Source of the DNA: Bradyrhizobium erythrophlei
Lineage (GTDB): Bacteria; Pseudomonadota; Alphaproteobacteria; Rhizobiales; Xanthobacteraceae
NCBI GenBank assembly: GCA_900129675.1
Contig: FSRD01000001.1
Location: 168,501 to 232,500 of the forward strand
Reading direction: 5' to 3'
Length of the DNA: 64,000 nucleotides
Position numbers and translations under genes: made by a program. The first letter of the stretch is position 1; the number at the start of each line of letters is the position of its first letter. This document shows positions 8,153 to 17,507 of this stretch, one piece after another. The notes under the pieces are model-generated. The model did no database searches, had not been told where the DNA came from, and was given only the letters and a program-made list of their open reading frames with translations.

Positions 8153-8587
8153 CTACTTCAAACGTACCGTTACCCCGCCAACCGCAGCCGACACTTCAGC
8201 GCCGACCTTCGGGCCGCTGAGCTGCAAGATCACGCCGTTGGCGTTCTGCAATTGAACGCCTCCGGCGCCGGCCGCGACGGCACCGCCGGCGCCAACCGTG
8301 CTGTAGGTGCCTTCGATCGAAGCTGGCCCCTTCAAATTCAGTGCCCGCCCAACGAACTTGGTGGTCGAGGCTCCGATCGTGAAGCCGACGCTCATGCCCG
8401 ATACGGTGAAGGGATAGCGCTTGCCTCGAAAGTCCAGCACCCCCTCGCCGCCGCCGACCCCGACGATAAACCCGCCCTTGGTGAAGACCACGGCGACATG
8501 GCCGGTCTCGGCGCGTGACGGTGTGCTGAAGCCGACGACGCCAGCAAGCAGGATAGCGAGAAGGCCACGTGTAACAAATTTCCTCAT
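8153..8587 (-). CDS. exported SYLF/EipA-like glycine-rich protein, paralog
   Basis: This 144-residue exported protein has a signal peptide (GLLAILLAGVVGFSTPSRA) and a glycine-rich beta-type mature part (FIVGVGGGEGVLDFRGKRYPFTVSG, YSTVGAGGAVAAGAGGVQL). It is clearly related to the product of 1247-1714: the pattern KxG(L/F)-x-x-GxGGG-x-GVL-(Y/R)PF-x-(I/V)SG-(L/M)S is shared. Like that gene it closes its operon, here behind a decarboxylase and an exchanger. SYLF or EipA-type envelope proteins are the closest families I can suggest; the role is unknown. Confidence 0.75.
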   Translation of the reverse strand: MRKFVTRGLLAILLAGVVGFSTPSRAETGHVAVVFTKGGFIVGVGGGEGVLDFRGKRYPFTVSGMSVGFTIGASTTKFVGRALNLKGPASIEGTYSTVGAGGAVAAGAGGVQLQNANGVILQLSGPKVGAEVSAAVGGVTVRLK

Positions 8588-8618
8588 GATTTTCTTTCCT
8601 CTGAACTATGACATCAGC

Positions 8619-10319
8619 CTATTGGGCCAGGAGCATTGCGAAGTATCCGAACACGGTAAGCAGGATGCCCGACACGGCATAGCCGACCGGAAATCCGATC
8701 CAGGGAACGGAACTCTGGATCTCAACCGCAGCCTCACGACATGGGCCGGAGTGCGACCGTGCACCGGCGACGCCACCCATCAGCACGGCTGGGTTGATCT
8801 TGAAGACGTGAAAGCCGATCGCCCAGACGATGAACGGCGGGATCGTGCAGGCGATGAAGCCGACGATGAAGATCTTCAGTGCGATCGCACCACTGAGCTG
8901 CGCCAACAGGCCAGCACCGGCATTGACGCCGACGATAGCGACAAAGACTATGAGGCCGAGATCCTCCAGCACGTTTCGCGCCGCGTTGGGCGTGTTGCCG
9001 AAGAAGCGCAGCCGCGACACGATCGAGGACACGATCACGCCCGACAGCAGGAGACCACCGGCGTTGCCGAGACCGACCTTGGCACCGAAGGCCGGGAATT
9101 CGATCATGCCGATCAGAAAACCGATGATCATGCCAACGGCCAGCGTCAGCAGATCCGTCGAGGTGTTGGTGCGCGCGATACGTCCCCACATCTCGCCGAG
9201 TTCGCTGACGGCAGACTTTAGGCCGACCACCGAGACGATATCCATCCGTTGCAACTGGGTCTTGAGACCGGCCGGAATCTGCACGCCTCCGCGCTCGACC
9301 TTGGTGACTTGGAGCTGTCCAGCCAGCGTCTCCCCGCGGAACGACTCGAACGTGCGACCGATAACATCCTTGTTGGTGACAAGGATATCCGCCTGATCCA
9401 TGGCAACGCCAAGCGCCTTGGCGTCGGCGACCTCGGGCCCGATCAACCCCATCTTGCCGGTGAGATGCTCGGTCGAGCCGCCCAGCGCGATGACGTCGCC
9501 CATTTGCAGGACGAGGTTGGGATCGGCGCCCAACGGCTCGCCGCCGCGCGACACATTGACGATGCGGTACTCGGGATTGCTCTTGCGGAAACCCGCAATG
9601 CTCATCCCGACCTGGGCCGGATTTTCGAGCCGGTAGGCGCGCAGACCGAACTGGCGATAGCCGGTGAGGCCGCCGCCTTCGAGATCCTTGACACCGAATT
9701 CCTGCTCGTACTTCTTGGCCGCCGCCTTGGCGTCGACACCCCACCAGCGCGGCAAATATTTGCAGATCAGAATGATGCCGACGGTGCCCCAGATGTAGGT
9801 GATGCCGTAGGACAGCGCGATCATGCCGGTGGCATCTTCGGGCTTCATGCCTTCCGGCAGCTTGACGACACCCGAGGTGACTGCCTGCTCCGCCGAACCG
9901 ATCGCGGCGGACATGGTCTGCGAGCCCGCAAGCATACCGCCGGCGGCACCGGTCGGCAACGCAAACAGCTTGGCGCCGATAACGACAAGCGCCAAGCCGA
10001 GAATGCTCGATACCAGCGCAAGGATGCAGAATTTGAGACCGTCACCCTTCAGACTGTTGATGAAGGACGGCCCGACGCGCAGGCCGACGCCATACATGAA
10101 GAGGTAGTAAAACAGGCTCTTGGCAAAGTTGTTCAGCTCGAGCTTCACGCCGTAGGTGGAAGCCCAGACGGACAGGCCTGCGCCCACCACGATGGCACCG
10201 GCCACCATGCCGAGCCCGTAGCCCTTGATGCTCGCCCGCCCGATCCACACAGCGAGCCCGACGACGAAGAACAACAGCAGATATGGGTTCTGCTGCAGGA
10301 ATAAAAAAAGGCCCCGCAT
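8619..10319 (-). CDS. AspT-type (AAE family) exchanger
   Basis: This 566-residue membrane protein matches the aspartate:alanine exchanger family. It has about ten transmembrane segments in two halves, each half with the family signature region (GSQTMSAAIGSAEQAV in the first, AGARSHSGPC in the second), separated by two cytoplasmic TrkA-C/RCK-C domains (about residues 215-380). AspT members swap an amino acid for its decarboxylation product and so help build proton-motive force. The gene follows, by 16 bases, a large amino-acid decarboxylase, which strongly suggests that this protein exchanges that enzyme's substrate and product. The exact substrate is unknown. Confidence 0.9.
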   Translation of the reverse strand: MRGLFLFLQQNPYLLLFFVVGLAVWIGRASIKGYGLGMVAGAIVVGAGLSVWASTYGVKLELNNFAKSLFYYLFMYGVGLRVGPSFINSLKGDGLKFCILALVSSILGLALVVIGAKLFALPTGAAGGMLAGSQTMSAAIGSAEQAVTSGVVKLPEGMKPEDATGMIALSYGITYIWGTVGIILICKYLPRWWGVDAKAAAKKYEQEFGVKDLEGGGLTGYRQFGLRAYRLENPAQVGMSIAGFRKSNPEYRIVNVSRGGEPLGADPNLVLQMGDVIALGGSTEHLTGKMGLIGPEVADAKALGVAMDQADILVTNKDVIGRTFESFRGETLAGQLQVTKVERGGVQIPAGLKTQLQRMDIVSVVGLKSAVSELGEMWGRIARTNTSTDLLTLAVGMIIGFLIGMIEFPAFGAKVGLGNAGGLLLSGVIVSSIVSRLRFFGNTPNAARNVLEDLGLIVFVAIVGVNAGAGLLAQLSGAIALKIFIVGFIACTIPPFIVWAIGFHVFKINPAVLMGGVAGARSHSGPCREAAVEIQSSVPWIGFPVGYAVSGILLTVFGYFAMLLAQ

Positions 10320-10335
10320 GGTCGTCGTCCCCCGT

Positions 10336-13089
10336 TTATGACGCGGCTTTCAGCTTCGGCGCGGCGGGCGGTTGGCGCTTGCCCATCTTCGCCAAGGCTT
10401 CTGAGCGCACGAGCTTCAGACCTTCGGCGGCGTCGTAGCCATGGATCTCTTTCACATCGAGCTTGCGCATGAAGTCGATGGTTTCCTGGGTGATGACCTG
10501 CCCCGGCACCATGATCGGGAAGCCTGGCGGATACGGGATCACGAAACTGGCGGAGACCAGCTCCGGACCGGCCTTGAGGCGACGGTCGATCTCGGGATCG
10601 GCGAGACGGATGTATTCGCAACCCACCGCGTCATACGCAGCATAGAAGCCGCTGCGGATATCGCCTTCGTTGGTCTTGGTGCCCGCATCGCCACGGAAGC
10701 TCGGGTGGAAATGCGAGAAATTCGGCAGGTCGGGCACATCGGTCATCAGGCTCTTCACCCGCGCCTCGAACGTCTTCTTCGCATTTGCGCCGCCCTGCGT
10801 CAGGCCGCGGTCGACTTCACCGGCGATCTCGGCCAGCACCCGCACGAGGTGCGCGACATCGCTTCGCGTGTTGTTGATGTTGGACTGGAGCAGAACCGAG
10901 TTGCGGGAGGTCTTGTTGATCTGGATGTTGTATTCGTTCGCCAGGATGCCTTTGAATTGCGTCCCATCGAAGCCGGCCGTACCACACACCAGGGTCATGC
11001 GGGTCGGATCCAGGCAGAACTCGTCGTCATCCAGGCTCTTCAGGGCGGTTGCCCAGTTCGCGCTCGGCGCCAGATAGTCTGTAAAGCCGCTTTGCCGATA
11101 TTGTGCGGGCACCATGGCGTCCGCACCGAGAATCCGGAAATACTTCGAGATCAATGCATTGTTGTTGACCGCCCGACGAATGGCGATCGCGATCTCGATC
11201 GCATTGGCTACGAGCCCATAACCCTCGAGCTCCATCTGTCGTCGCGAGACGTCGAGACTTGCGATGAGCTGCTGGTTTGGACTGGTCGAGGCGTGGGTAA
11301 ATACCGCCTCCTTGAATTGCTGCTCGACGGTGTGGAATTCGACGTCCTTGACGGACAGCATCGAGCCCTGCCGGATAGCGGACATCGACTTGTGTGTCGA
11401 ATTGGTCTGGTAGACGCGCAGCCGGATCTGACGTGGATCGGGGATCAGCCGGGTCTTGAGCAGCACCTCGTCTGACGGGTTCTTGCCGAGTTCTGCCTGC
11501 TGCTTTTCGTAAGCCGCGACCGATTTCGGGTCGTGCATCCACGCCTCGATCTCGTTGGCGGCCCCCATCGCGGTGCGCCGCCTCAGGAATGGCGAAAAGC
11601 GCGCAAAGCCGAACCAGGCTTCATCCCACAGGAAGATCAGGTCCGGTTTGATCGCGAGGCATTCCTCCATCACCCGGCGGGTATTGTAGATATGACCGTC
11701 GAAGGTGCAGTTGGTCAGATCAAGCATCTTGACCCGGTCGAGCCGGCCGTCGGCCTTGGCGTTCAGCAGCGCCTGCTTGATGGTCTTCAGCGGCACCGCG
11801 CCATACATCGAATATTCCGTCATCGGGAACGCTTCGACATAGAGCGGCTGCGCGCCGGCCAGCACCATTCCGTAGTGGTGCGATTTGTGGCAGTTGCGAT
11901 CGACGATCGCGATGTCGCCTGGCGCGAGCAGCGCCTGAACGGCCATCTTGTTCGACGTCGAGGTGCCGTTGGTCACGAAGAAGACGCGATCCGCGCCAAG
12001 CGCACGGGCCGCCTTGTCCTGCGCCTTCTTGATGTTGCCGGTCGGCTCCAGCAGGCTGTCCAGACCGCCGGTTGTCGCGCTGCTCTCGGCCAGGAACAGG
12101 TTCAGGCCATAGAATTCGCCCATGTCACGGATCCAGTCCGATCTGAAGACGGATTTTCCGCGCGCGATCGGCAGCGCATGAAAGGTCCCGATCGGGCGCT
12201 GTGCATATTTCTTGAGGTTGTCGAAGAACGGGGTGTCGAAGCGATCCTGGATGCCTTCCAGGATGGAGAGATGAAGCTCCAAAAGCTCTTCGATGGAATA
12301 GAAAATCCGCCGAACCACGTTCGCATCGGGGCTTCCAGCCATCTCCTCGACATCGCGATTGGACATCAGATACAGATCAAGCTCGGGGCGCACCCGCTTG
12401 ATGATATGGGCGAGCCGGAGCGCGGAAGCATCGGACTCATCGTTGAGACCGGAGGCCGTCATCATGGGGCGGAGCACGGCCGCGTTATGGCGCGAGCGAA
12501 GGGCAAAGCCTTCGTTGATGATGACGGCCGCGATGTTGGGGTTCAACATCACCGCGCAGAAGGCGTCTTCCAGGCTTCCGACGATGACCGGCTCATAGAC
12601 GAACGCATCGACAGGACGTCGCAGCTTGCGCCATTCGGTCGCGAGCGCCGACCAGTCGCCGGATGAAAGACCGGTGACGATCAGGGTTTCGAAATAAGGA
12701 CGGCGCACCGCTTGCTGCCCGAATGTCGGCGGCACGAGGTCGGGAGCCTCCCCATTGCCGTCATCTTTCAGGCTCCAGTCGCCGGCGTGCTGACGGAAGG
12801 ACCTCGTCGTCAGGGCCTGCGTGATCCGCGTGGCAAGCGAGAGCGACGTTCCGGCGTCTCCGGCTGCGGCCGCTTCCCTCAACGCCGCCATCAAATGCAG
12901 GCCGGGATAACCGTGAAACTCCTCCGTCACTGACAGATCAGCCAGCGCGGCATCGTAGTTCGCACGATCCCCACCTCGAGCCCACACTTTGGCGCCTTCT
13001 ACCAGATCGCGCCAGTCGTCCGCTCGTCCACCGGGCCCGGAAAGGAATTGATCGATGCGCTTCTGTGCGGGCTTGGCGTCCTTTGACAT
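10336..13089 (-). CDS. Orn/Lys/Arg-type PLP decarboxylase
   Basis: This 917-residue enzyme belongs to the fold-type I basic amino-acid decarboxylases. An N-terminal part of about 300 residues includes a receiver-like wing domain. The PLP domain has the expected motifs: FVTNGTSTSNKMAV (about 371-384), DEAWFG (489-494) and STHKSMSAIRQG with the cofactor lysine at 567. It ends in a C-terminal domain with HPSFRG and EYIRLADPE. It is longer than E. coli LdcI or AdiA (about 710-755 residues), mainly because of the N-terminal part. It is followed by an AspT-type exchanger, giving a decarboxylate-and-exchange pair. Whether it acts on lysine, ornithine, arginine or another amino acid is not readable here. 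A FixK-like box precedes it. Confidence 0.92.
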   Translation of the reverse strand: MSKDAKPAQKRIDQFLSGPGGRADDWRDLVEGAKVWARGGDRANYDAALADLSVTEEFHGYPGLHLMAALREAAAAGDAGTSLSLATRITQALTTRSFRQHAGDWSLKDDGNGEAPDLVPPTFGQQAVRRPYFETLIVTGLSSGDWSALATEWRKLRRPVDAFVYEPVIVGSLEDAFCAVMLNPNIAAVIINEGFALRSRHNAAVLRPMMTASGLNDESDASALRLAHIIKRVRPELDLYLMSNRDVEEMAGSPDANVVRRIFYSIEELLELHLSILEGIQDRFDTPFFDNLKKYAQRPIGTFHALPIARGKSVFRSDWIRDMGEFYGLNLFLAESSATTGGLDSLLEPTGNIKKAQDKAARALGADRVFFVTNGTSTSNKMAVQALLAPGDIAIVDRNCHKSHHYGMVLAGAQPLYVEAFPMTEYSMYGAVPLKTIKQALLNAKADGRLDRVKMLDLTNCTFDGHIYNTRRVMEECLAIKPDLIFLWDEAWFGFARFSPFLRRRTAMGAANEIEAWMHDPKSVAAYEKQQAELGKNPSDEVLLKTRLIPDPRQIRLRVYQTNSTHKSMSAIRQGSMLSVKDVEFHTVEQQFKEAVFTHASTSPNQQLIASLDVSRRQMELEGYGLVANAIEIAIAIRRAVNNNALISKYFRILGADAMVPAQYRQSGFTDYLAPSANWATALKSLDDDEFCLDPTRMTLVCGTAGFDGTQFKGILANEYNIQINKTSRNSVLLQSNINNTRSDVAHLVRVLAEIAGEVDRGLTQGGANAKKTFEARVKSLMTDVPDLPNFSHFHPSFRGDAGTKTNEGDIRSGFYAAYDAVGCEYIRLADPEIDRRLKAGPELVSASFVIPYPPGFPIMVPGQVITQETIDFMRKLDVKEIHGYDAAEGLKLVRSEALAKMGKRQPPAAPKLKAAS

Positions 13090-13156
13090 AATTGTCTCCC
13101 GATCCTCGCGAGGGCGTTGGCTCGTTGGATCGTGGCCCCCCGGTTCCCCTACTCCT

Positions 13157-13170
13157 TTGATTCAAGTCAA
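13157..13170. promoter_or_regulatory. FixK/FNR-like box, weaker right half
   Basis: TTGATTCAAGTCAA keeps the left half-site and has GTCAA in place of ATCAA. Its centre is 74.5 bp upstream of the decarboxylase start codon at 13089. Confidence 0.7.
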
Positions 13171-13276
13171 GGGTCGCACTCTCTCAATTCGGACACGCCA
13201 GGCCACGGGTGAATAGTGCACTTCGCAATGCAACAGAACGACACGGGCGGCTTTGCATTTGATCGGCGCTTAAGCT

Positions 13277-15007
13277 TTACAGTCGAGGTGGCTGATCCTC
13301 GTGGAGATCGGATCGTTCCTCGGCCTCGCCGTCGCCGAGCACGCTGTCGAGTGTCCGGAGCCACTCACTGCTGTCCGTCTTCTCCGCCAGTCCTTCCGCC
13401 TGCAATAGATCACGCAACTGTGCATGAGCGCCGACGATGCAGAACGCCACAAGGTGCGACGCCAGCTCATCATGGAGATCGTGCAACATGCGCGCGCCCG
13501 CCAGATCGATATAGGGGGATGCCGAGAGATCGCAGGCAACCAGCCTGACGTCAGGCGATTTTCGGAGCGCCTTCAAAACCGTCTCCAGAATCGTCTCGGC
13601 ATTGATGTAGAGCAGCGAGGCTTCAGGGCGGAACGCGATGACACCGACCAGCGGCTCCACGCCTTCGTGCCTGGCGCTGTCGGAATAGCGACCCGTTCCG
13701 GGAAGCCGCCCGAGAAACGCGATGTTGGGATTCGACGCCCGGCCAAGCAGCAGGAAGATGGATGCGAGGGCAGCAAGCAGGACGCCTTGCAGAATTCCAA
13801 GCAGTAGAACGGACACAAGCGCGATAGCCGCTGCATAGAAGTCGATCCGGCTAACTCTCCACATCCGAAGCAGCGCGCGGATGTCGACCAGCTTGTAAAC
13901 GGCAACGAAGACAATGCCAGCCAACACCGCCTTGGGAAGGTTGGTCAGCAACCCCGTAAAGAAGAGGAGGCAGAGCGCGAGGGCAAATGAACAAACCACC
14001 AATGCCAGGGGCGTGCGCGCTCCCGCCGTATCATTGACGGCGGATTGCGACAAGCCACCGGCGACGGGATAGCCATGGCCAAACGCAACTGCGAGGTTGG
14101 CGGCCCCCAGCCCCAGAAATTCCTGCCGGACATCAAGGCTGTATCCGTGCTTCGCTGCAAAACTCCGGGCCGCCGAAACACCTTCTATATAGGCCAGAAG
14201 CAGACATCCGGCTGCGATTGGAAATAACTCTTCGAATTCCAGCATGCCGAATCTGGGCACCTCGAAGGCCGGCAGTCCTTCCGGGATGATCCCGGTAACG
14301 GGTACGCCCAGTGCCGGAAGTCCCAACAAGGTTGCCATGAGGATCGACACCGCCACCACGGTGAGGCCGACCGGCCTTCCCGGCAAAAACCGTTCGCCGA
14401 GCAGCAAGAGCAGGATCGCAACCACCCCTATTGCCAATACGAGCGGGTTGATGTCGGCAAGCTGACCGGCAAGCCGAATTACCCGGTCGAAGAAATTGTG
14501 GCCGCCGCCGGCAACGCCGAACAGGCTTGGCAACTGACTTATTATGATTGTGAGTCCGGCCCCCGCCTTGAAGCCGACGAGAATGCTGTCGCTGACCAAA
14601 CGGACGAGAATGCTCAACCGGAACAGCCAGGAGATCGCGCAAAGCAGCGCTACGGCACATGCAGCAAGGCTTGCGATCTGTGCGTATCGCGCCGCGTCTG
14701 CCCCGGCGAGCGACCCGACGGTACCGGCAATCATGAGCGAGATCGCGGATGTCGGGCCAATCGAAAGCTGGCGCGACGACCCGAACAGGGCATAGCCGAG
14801 GCCCCCAAGCATGTAGCCGTAAATGCCGACCTGCGGCGGCAACCCGGCAAGGCCCGCATAGGCCAGTGACACCGGGATTGCATAGGCGGCGAGCGTCACG
14901 CCGGCGATTGCATCATGGCGCAACCAGGCTGGTCTGTATTCAGCAAGCCACTTCGAGGGCGGAAAAATCCGTATCCAGCCGGTTCCCTGAGCCGAGCGGA
15001 ATTTCAT
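13277..15007 (-). CDS. SulP family anion transporter with STAS domain
   Basis: This 576-residue protein is a SulP permease: the membrane domain carries the family motifs (LAAYAIPVSLAYAGLAGLPPQ, GSSRQLSIGPTSAISLM), and the C-terminal cytoplasmic STAS domain (about 440-560; VRLVACDLSASPYIDLAGARML) is complete. SulP proteins carry sulfate, bicarbonate, dicarboxylates or other anions; the substrate cannot be inferred. The ATG overlaps the stop codon of the upstream DUF1275 gene by 4 bases, so the two are co-translated. Confidence 0.92.
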   Translation of the reverse strand: MKFRSAQGTGWIRIFPPSKWLAEYRPAWLRHDAIAGVTLAAYAIPVSLAYAGLAGLPPQVGIYGYMLGGLGYALFGSSRQLSIGPTSAISLMIAGTVGSLAGADAARYAQIASLAACAVALLCAISWLFRLSILVRLVSDSILVGFKAGAGLTIIISQLPSLFGVAGGGHNFFDRVIRLAGQLADINPLVLAIGVVAILLLLLGERFLPGRPVGLTVVAVSILMATLLGLPALGVPVTGIIPEGLPAFEVPRFGMLEFEELFPIAAGCLLLAYIEGVSAARSFAAKHGYSLDVRQEFLGLGAANLAVAFGHGYPVAGGLSQSAVNDTAGARTPLALVVCSFALALCLLFFTGLLTNLPKAVLAGIVFVAVYKLVDIRALLRMWRVSRIDFYAAAIALVSVLLLGILQGVLLAALASIFLLLGRASNPNIAFLGRLPGTGRYSDSARHEGVEPLVGVIAFRPEASLLYINAETILETVLKALRKSPDVRLVACDLSASPYIDLAGARMLHDLHDELASHLVAFCIVGAHAQLRDLLQAEGLAEKTDSSEWLRTLDSVLGDGEAEERSDLHEDQPPRL

Positions 15008-15681
15008 GTGCGCTCCTCAGTGGGGCGTATCTCGCAACGAAGCAAGACGATCAGCAGTGCGACCACGGGCAGGCCAAACGCGAGGTCCGGGATACTCTTC
15101 GTTGCGTAGGCGCCGACCGCTGCCCCTGCGCCAAACGCGGCGCACAATGCTGCGAAGATACCGGGGCGGCGAAACGAGCCGAGCTGTCCGGAGACCACGG
15201 CGAATAATCCCTCGATCGCCTGGCGCAGATTACCGGTGATCATCACCGAGCTGTAGGCCACGCCTTCGACCTTGGTGAAAATTGTGCTCTGCATCGCCGC
15301 GACGAACGAAATGCCAAGCGTACCCGCGAGGTCCGGCAGCCGATTGTGCAGGATACCGACCACGAACAGCAGCACGATTTCGACCAGCGTACTGATCGCG
15401 CTGGCCCGGTCCCCGGTGGAGCGACGGAGCCAGGCGGCGATGACGACGCCCACGATGAATGCGGCAATTGGAGGGACAAAGTGAAGCGCTCGCTCCCACT
15501 CGCCAACCGTGCCGTAAACCCAGAGCAAGACCAAGTTGGCCGTCTGCGCATTGGCCATGACGCCGTGGATAATCCAGGTATAGGCGTCGATATAGCCACC
15601 GGCGAAAGCAAGCAGCAGCGCGATCTGCACCGTTTCATCGCAGCGTATCGGCGGACTGGCGGCAAAATCCAGAGAACTCAT
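15004..15681 (-). CDS. DUF1275 (YoaK family) membrane protein
   Basis: This 225-residue protein has six or seven hydrophobic segments and the DUF1275 signatures (AFAGGYIDAYTWI, NAQTANLVLL, GISFVAAMQSTIF, ITGNLRQAIEGL). Members are inner-membrane proteins of unknown transport function. It leads a two-gene operon with the SulP transporter; the FixK-like box at 15748 is 73.5 bp upstream of its start. Confidence 0.9.
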   Translation of the reverse strand: MSSLDFAASPPIRCDETVQIALLLAFAGGYIDAYTWIIHGVMANAQTANLVLLWVYGTVGEWERALHFVPPIAAFIVGVVIAAWLRRSTGDRASAISTLVEIVLLFVVGILHNRLPDLAGTLGISFVAAMQSTIFTKVEGVAYSSVMITGNLRQAIEGLFAVVSGQLGSFRRPGIFAALCAAFGAGAAVGAYATKSIPDLAFGLPVVALLIVLLRCEIRPTEERT

Positions 15682-15747
15682 GTCAAGACGCAGGCTGTCG
15701 CGGATCCGGTATGGCTCGATAAGCGACGCCCACGGGCTTGGCCCGGC

Positions 15748-15761
15748 TTGATCTGGATCAA
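15748..15761. promoter_or_regulatory. FixK/FNR-like box
   Basis: TTGATCTGGATCAA is a perfect match. It is 73.5 bp (centre) from the DUF1275 start on the minus strand and 193 bp from the plus-strand hydrolase at 15948, so the former is the likely target. Confidence 0.82.
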
Positions 15762-15947
15762 GCTTTCCGTGAATTCCCTGGAATCAAATCGACGCGCGGT
15801 CAAACCGCCGCGTCCCCAGTGCTCGGCGTCGCCGTGCCTTAGGTCATCGGCAACGTTGTCCCGAGCGTGCTCCGGCTGATCATCGTTGCCTGCACCTTTG
15901 TTGGCTGAGCATTTTTGATCAGGTTGCTACATCAAGGGAGTCGTAAC

Positions 15948-16838
15948 ATGTGTCAGCCGAACTTACGAAGCCCGGTCGCTGCGCTAATGTTGCTGTTCGC
16001 CACCCTGATCACGCCGTCGCGCGCGGACGATCAGGCCAAGTCCCGCCCCATCCAGGAAGAGATCTGGGCGCTGCCGTTACCGCTACCGATGTTCGCCTAT
16101 CTGGTGCGGCCGGTCGGCGACGGGCCGTTCCCGCTCGCGATCATGAATCATGGCGTTTCAATGAGTCCGACCGGCCGCAGCTTTTTCCCGCTTGTGGAAT
16201 TCCGCGACGCCGCCAAGTGGTTTGCCCAACGCGGCTACCTCGTGGTGGCCCCCGTCGGCACCGGATATGGCGCAGCGGCCATCGACATACCCGAGCATGG
16301 CCTCTACGGCCCGTTCTTCTCGAAGGTCGGGAAATGCAGCAATCCCAATTTCCGCGCTCCGGGCATGGCGGTTGCGCAAGTTGACCTCTGGATCATCGAC
16401 TACATGACCGCCGAAAAGAGAATCCTGCCGAAGGACGTCATCGTCGTCGGGCAATCCGCCGGCGGGTGGGCCTCGATCGCGCTATCCAGCCTGAACCCAC
16501 CCCAGGTCAAGGCGATCATCACGTTCGCCGCCGGCCGTGGCGGGCGTGTCGACGGCAAGCCAAACAACAATTGCGCTCCCGACAAACTGGTGGAGGCGAC
16601 CGGCGAATTCGGCCGCACGTCGCGCATACCGATGCTGTGGATTTATATCGAGAACGATACCTTCTTCGGCCCTGACCTGTCCAAACGCATGCATGAGGCG
16701 TTTACCGCGGCAGGCGGCAAAGCCGAATACAGGTTGATGCCCCCGTTCGGCAACGATGGCCATTTCTTCATCGGCTCCCCCGACGCCATCCCGATCTGGT
16801 CGCCGGTCGTGACGAAATTTCTCGATGAGCAGGGATAG
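15948..16838 (+). CDS. exported alpha/beta hydrolase
   Basis: This 296-residue protein begins at the ATG at 15948, which has an AAGGGAG ribosome binding site and is followed by a signal peptide (PVAALMLLFATLITPSRADD). It has the alpha/beta-hydrolase nucleophile elbow GQSAGG in VIVVGQSAGGWASIAL, an oxyanion-side motif NHGVS and a late histidine in NDGHFF. It resembles dienelactone-hydrolase or acetyl-esterase-like exported hydrolases. The substrate is unknown. The IalB-family gene follows 27 bases later, probably in one operon. Confidence 0.82.
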   Translation: MCQPNLRSPVAALMLLFATLITPSRADDQAKSRPIQEEIWALPLPLPMFAYLVRPVGDGPFPLAIMNHGVSMSPTGRSFFPLVEFRDAAKWFAQRGYLVVAPVGTGYGAAAIDIPEHGLYGPFFSKVGKCSNPNFRAPGMAVAQVDLWIIDYMTAEKRILPKDVIVVGQSAGGWASIALSSLNPPQVKAIITFAAGRGGRVDGKPNNNCAPDKLVEATGEFGRTSRIPMLWIYIENDTFFGPDLSKRMHEAFTAAGGKAEYRLMPPFGNDGHFFIGSPDAIPIWSPVVTKFLDEQG

Positions 16839-16865
16839 CCAAGGGCCAACACTGGAGGCGCAAAT

Positions 16866-17495
16866 ATGACGGGATCACATCGCACCGAGCCGCGGCCAGG
16901 ACGCATTCATGCGATCCCTGCCGTCGCAGCGTTGTTGTTGGCAGGAGCCGCAAGCGTTGCAGTCAACCGGCCGGCCGGGTCGCAACAGAGTTCGACCGCC
17001 GCACAGAAACCTGCGGCGACAGAAATCGCGCCCCGCGGCCAGCGAGAGGTAAAGGACATTGCTTATGGAGACTGGAAGAAGCTGTGCTTCAAGCCGGGCG
17101 GCGCAAAAATGATCTGCCGGACTTCGATCACCGGCACGTTCGCGACCGGCCAGGTGGCGGTCCGCGTCGATATCGTGGAGCGTGAAGGCGACGCCAACGC
17201 GCGGCTGCAGGTGTTCTCCCCCGTCGGCATGTATCTGCCGAAGCCGGCCAAGCTTACGATCGACCAAGGCAACCCCCATAGTGTGCCTTATACCTGGTGC
17301 CTCACCAATGCCTGCATCGCAGGCGCCGTCGCAGACCCGAATATGGTCAAGGAAATGGATTCCGGGCAGACGCTGCGGCTGGAATTCGTGGATTCGAGCC
17401 TCTTGACGCTCACGACGTCGCTGCCGCTTGGTCAGTTCGCCTCGGTACACAAGGGCGCGCCCGCGCAGACGTTTGAACAGGACATTGATGAATGA
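16866..17495 (+). CDS. IalB (invasion-associated locus B) family protein
   Basis: This 209-residue exported protein has a hydrophobic N-terminal segment (AIPAVAALLLAGAASVAV) and the IalB pattern: YGDWKKLCFKPGGAKMICRTS, LQVFSPVGMYLP, and a cysteine pair in WCLTNACIAGAV. IalB was named from Bartonella, but the family is widespread in free-living alphaproteobacteria with no link to infection. A GGAGG ribosome binding site precedes the ATG. The function is unknown; location should be periplasmic. Confidence 0.88.
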   Translation: MTGSHRTEPRPGRIHAIPAVAALLLAGAASVAVNRPAGSQQSSTAAQKPAATEIAPRGQREVKDIAYGDWKKLCFKPGGAKMICRTSITGTFATGQVAVRVDIVEREGDANARLQVFSPVGMYLPKPAKLTIDQGNPHSVPYTWCLTNACIAGAVADPNMVKEMDSGQTLRLEFVDSSLLTLTTSLPLGQFASVHKGAPAQTFEQDIDE

Positions 17496-17507
17496 GCCAG
17501 GAATCGC

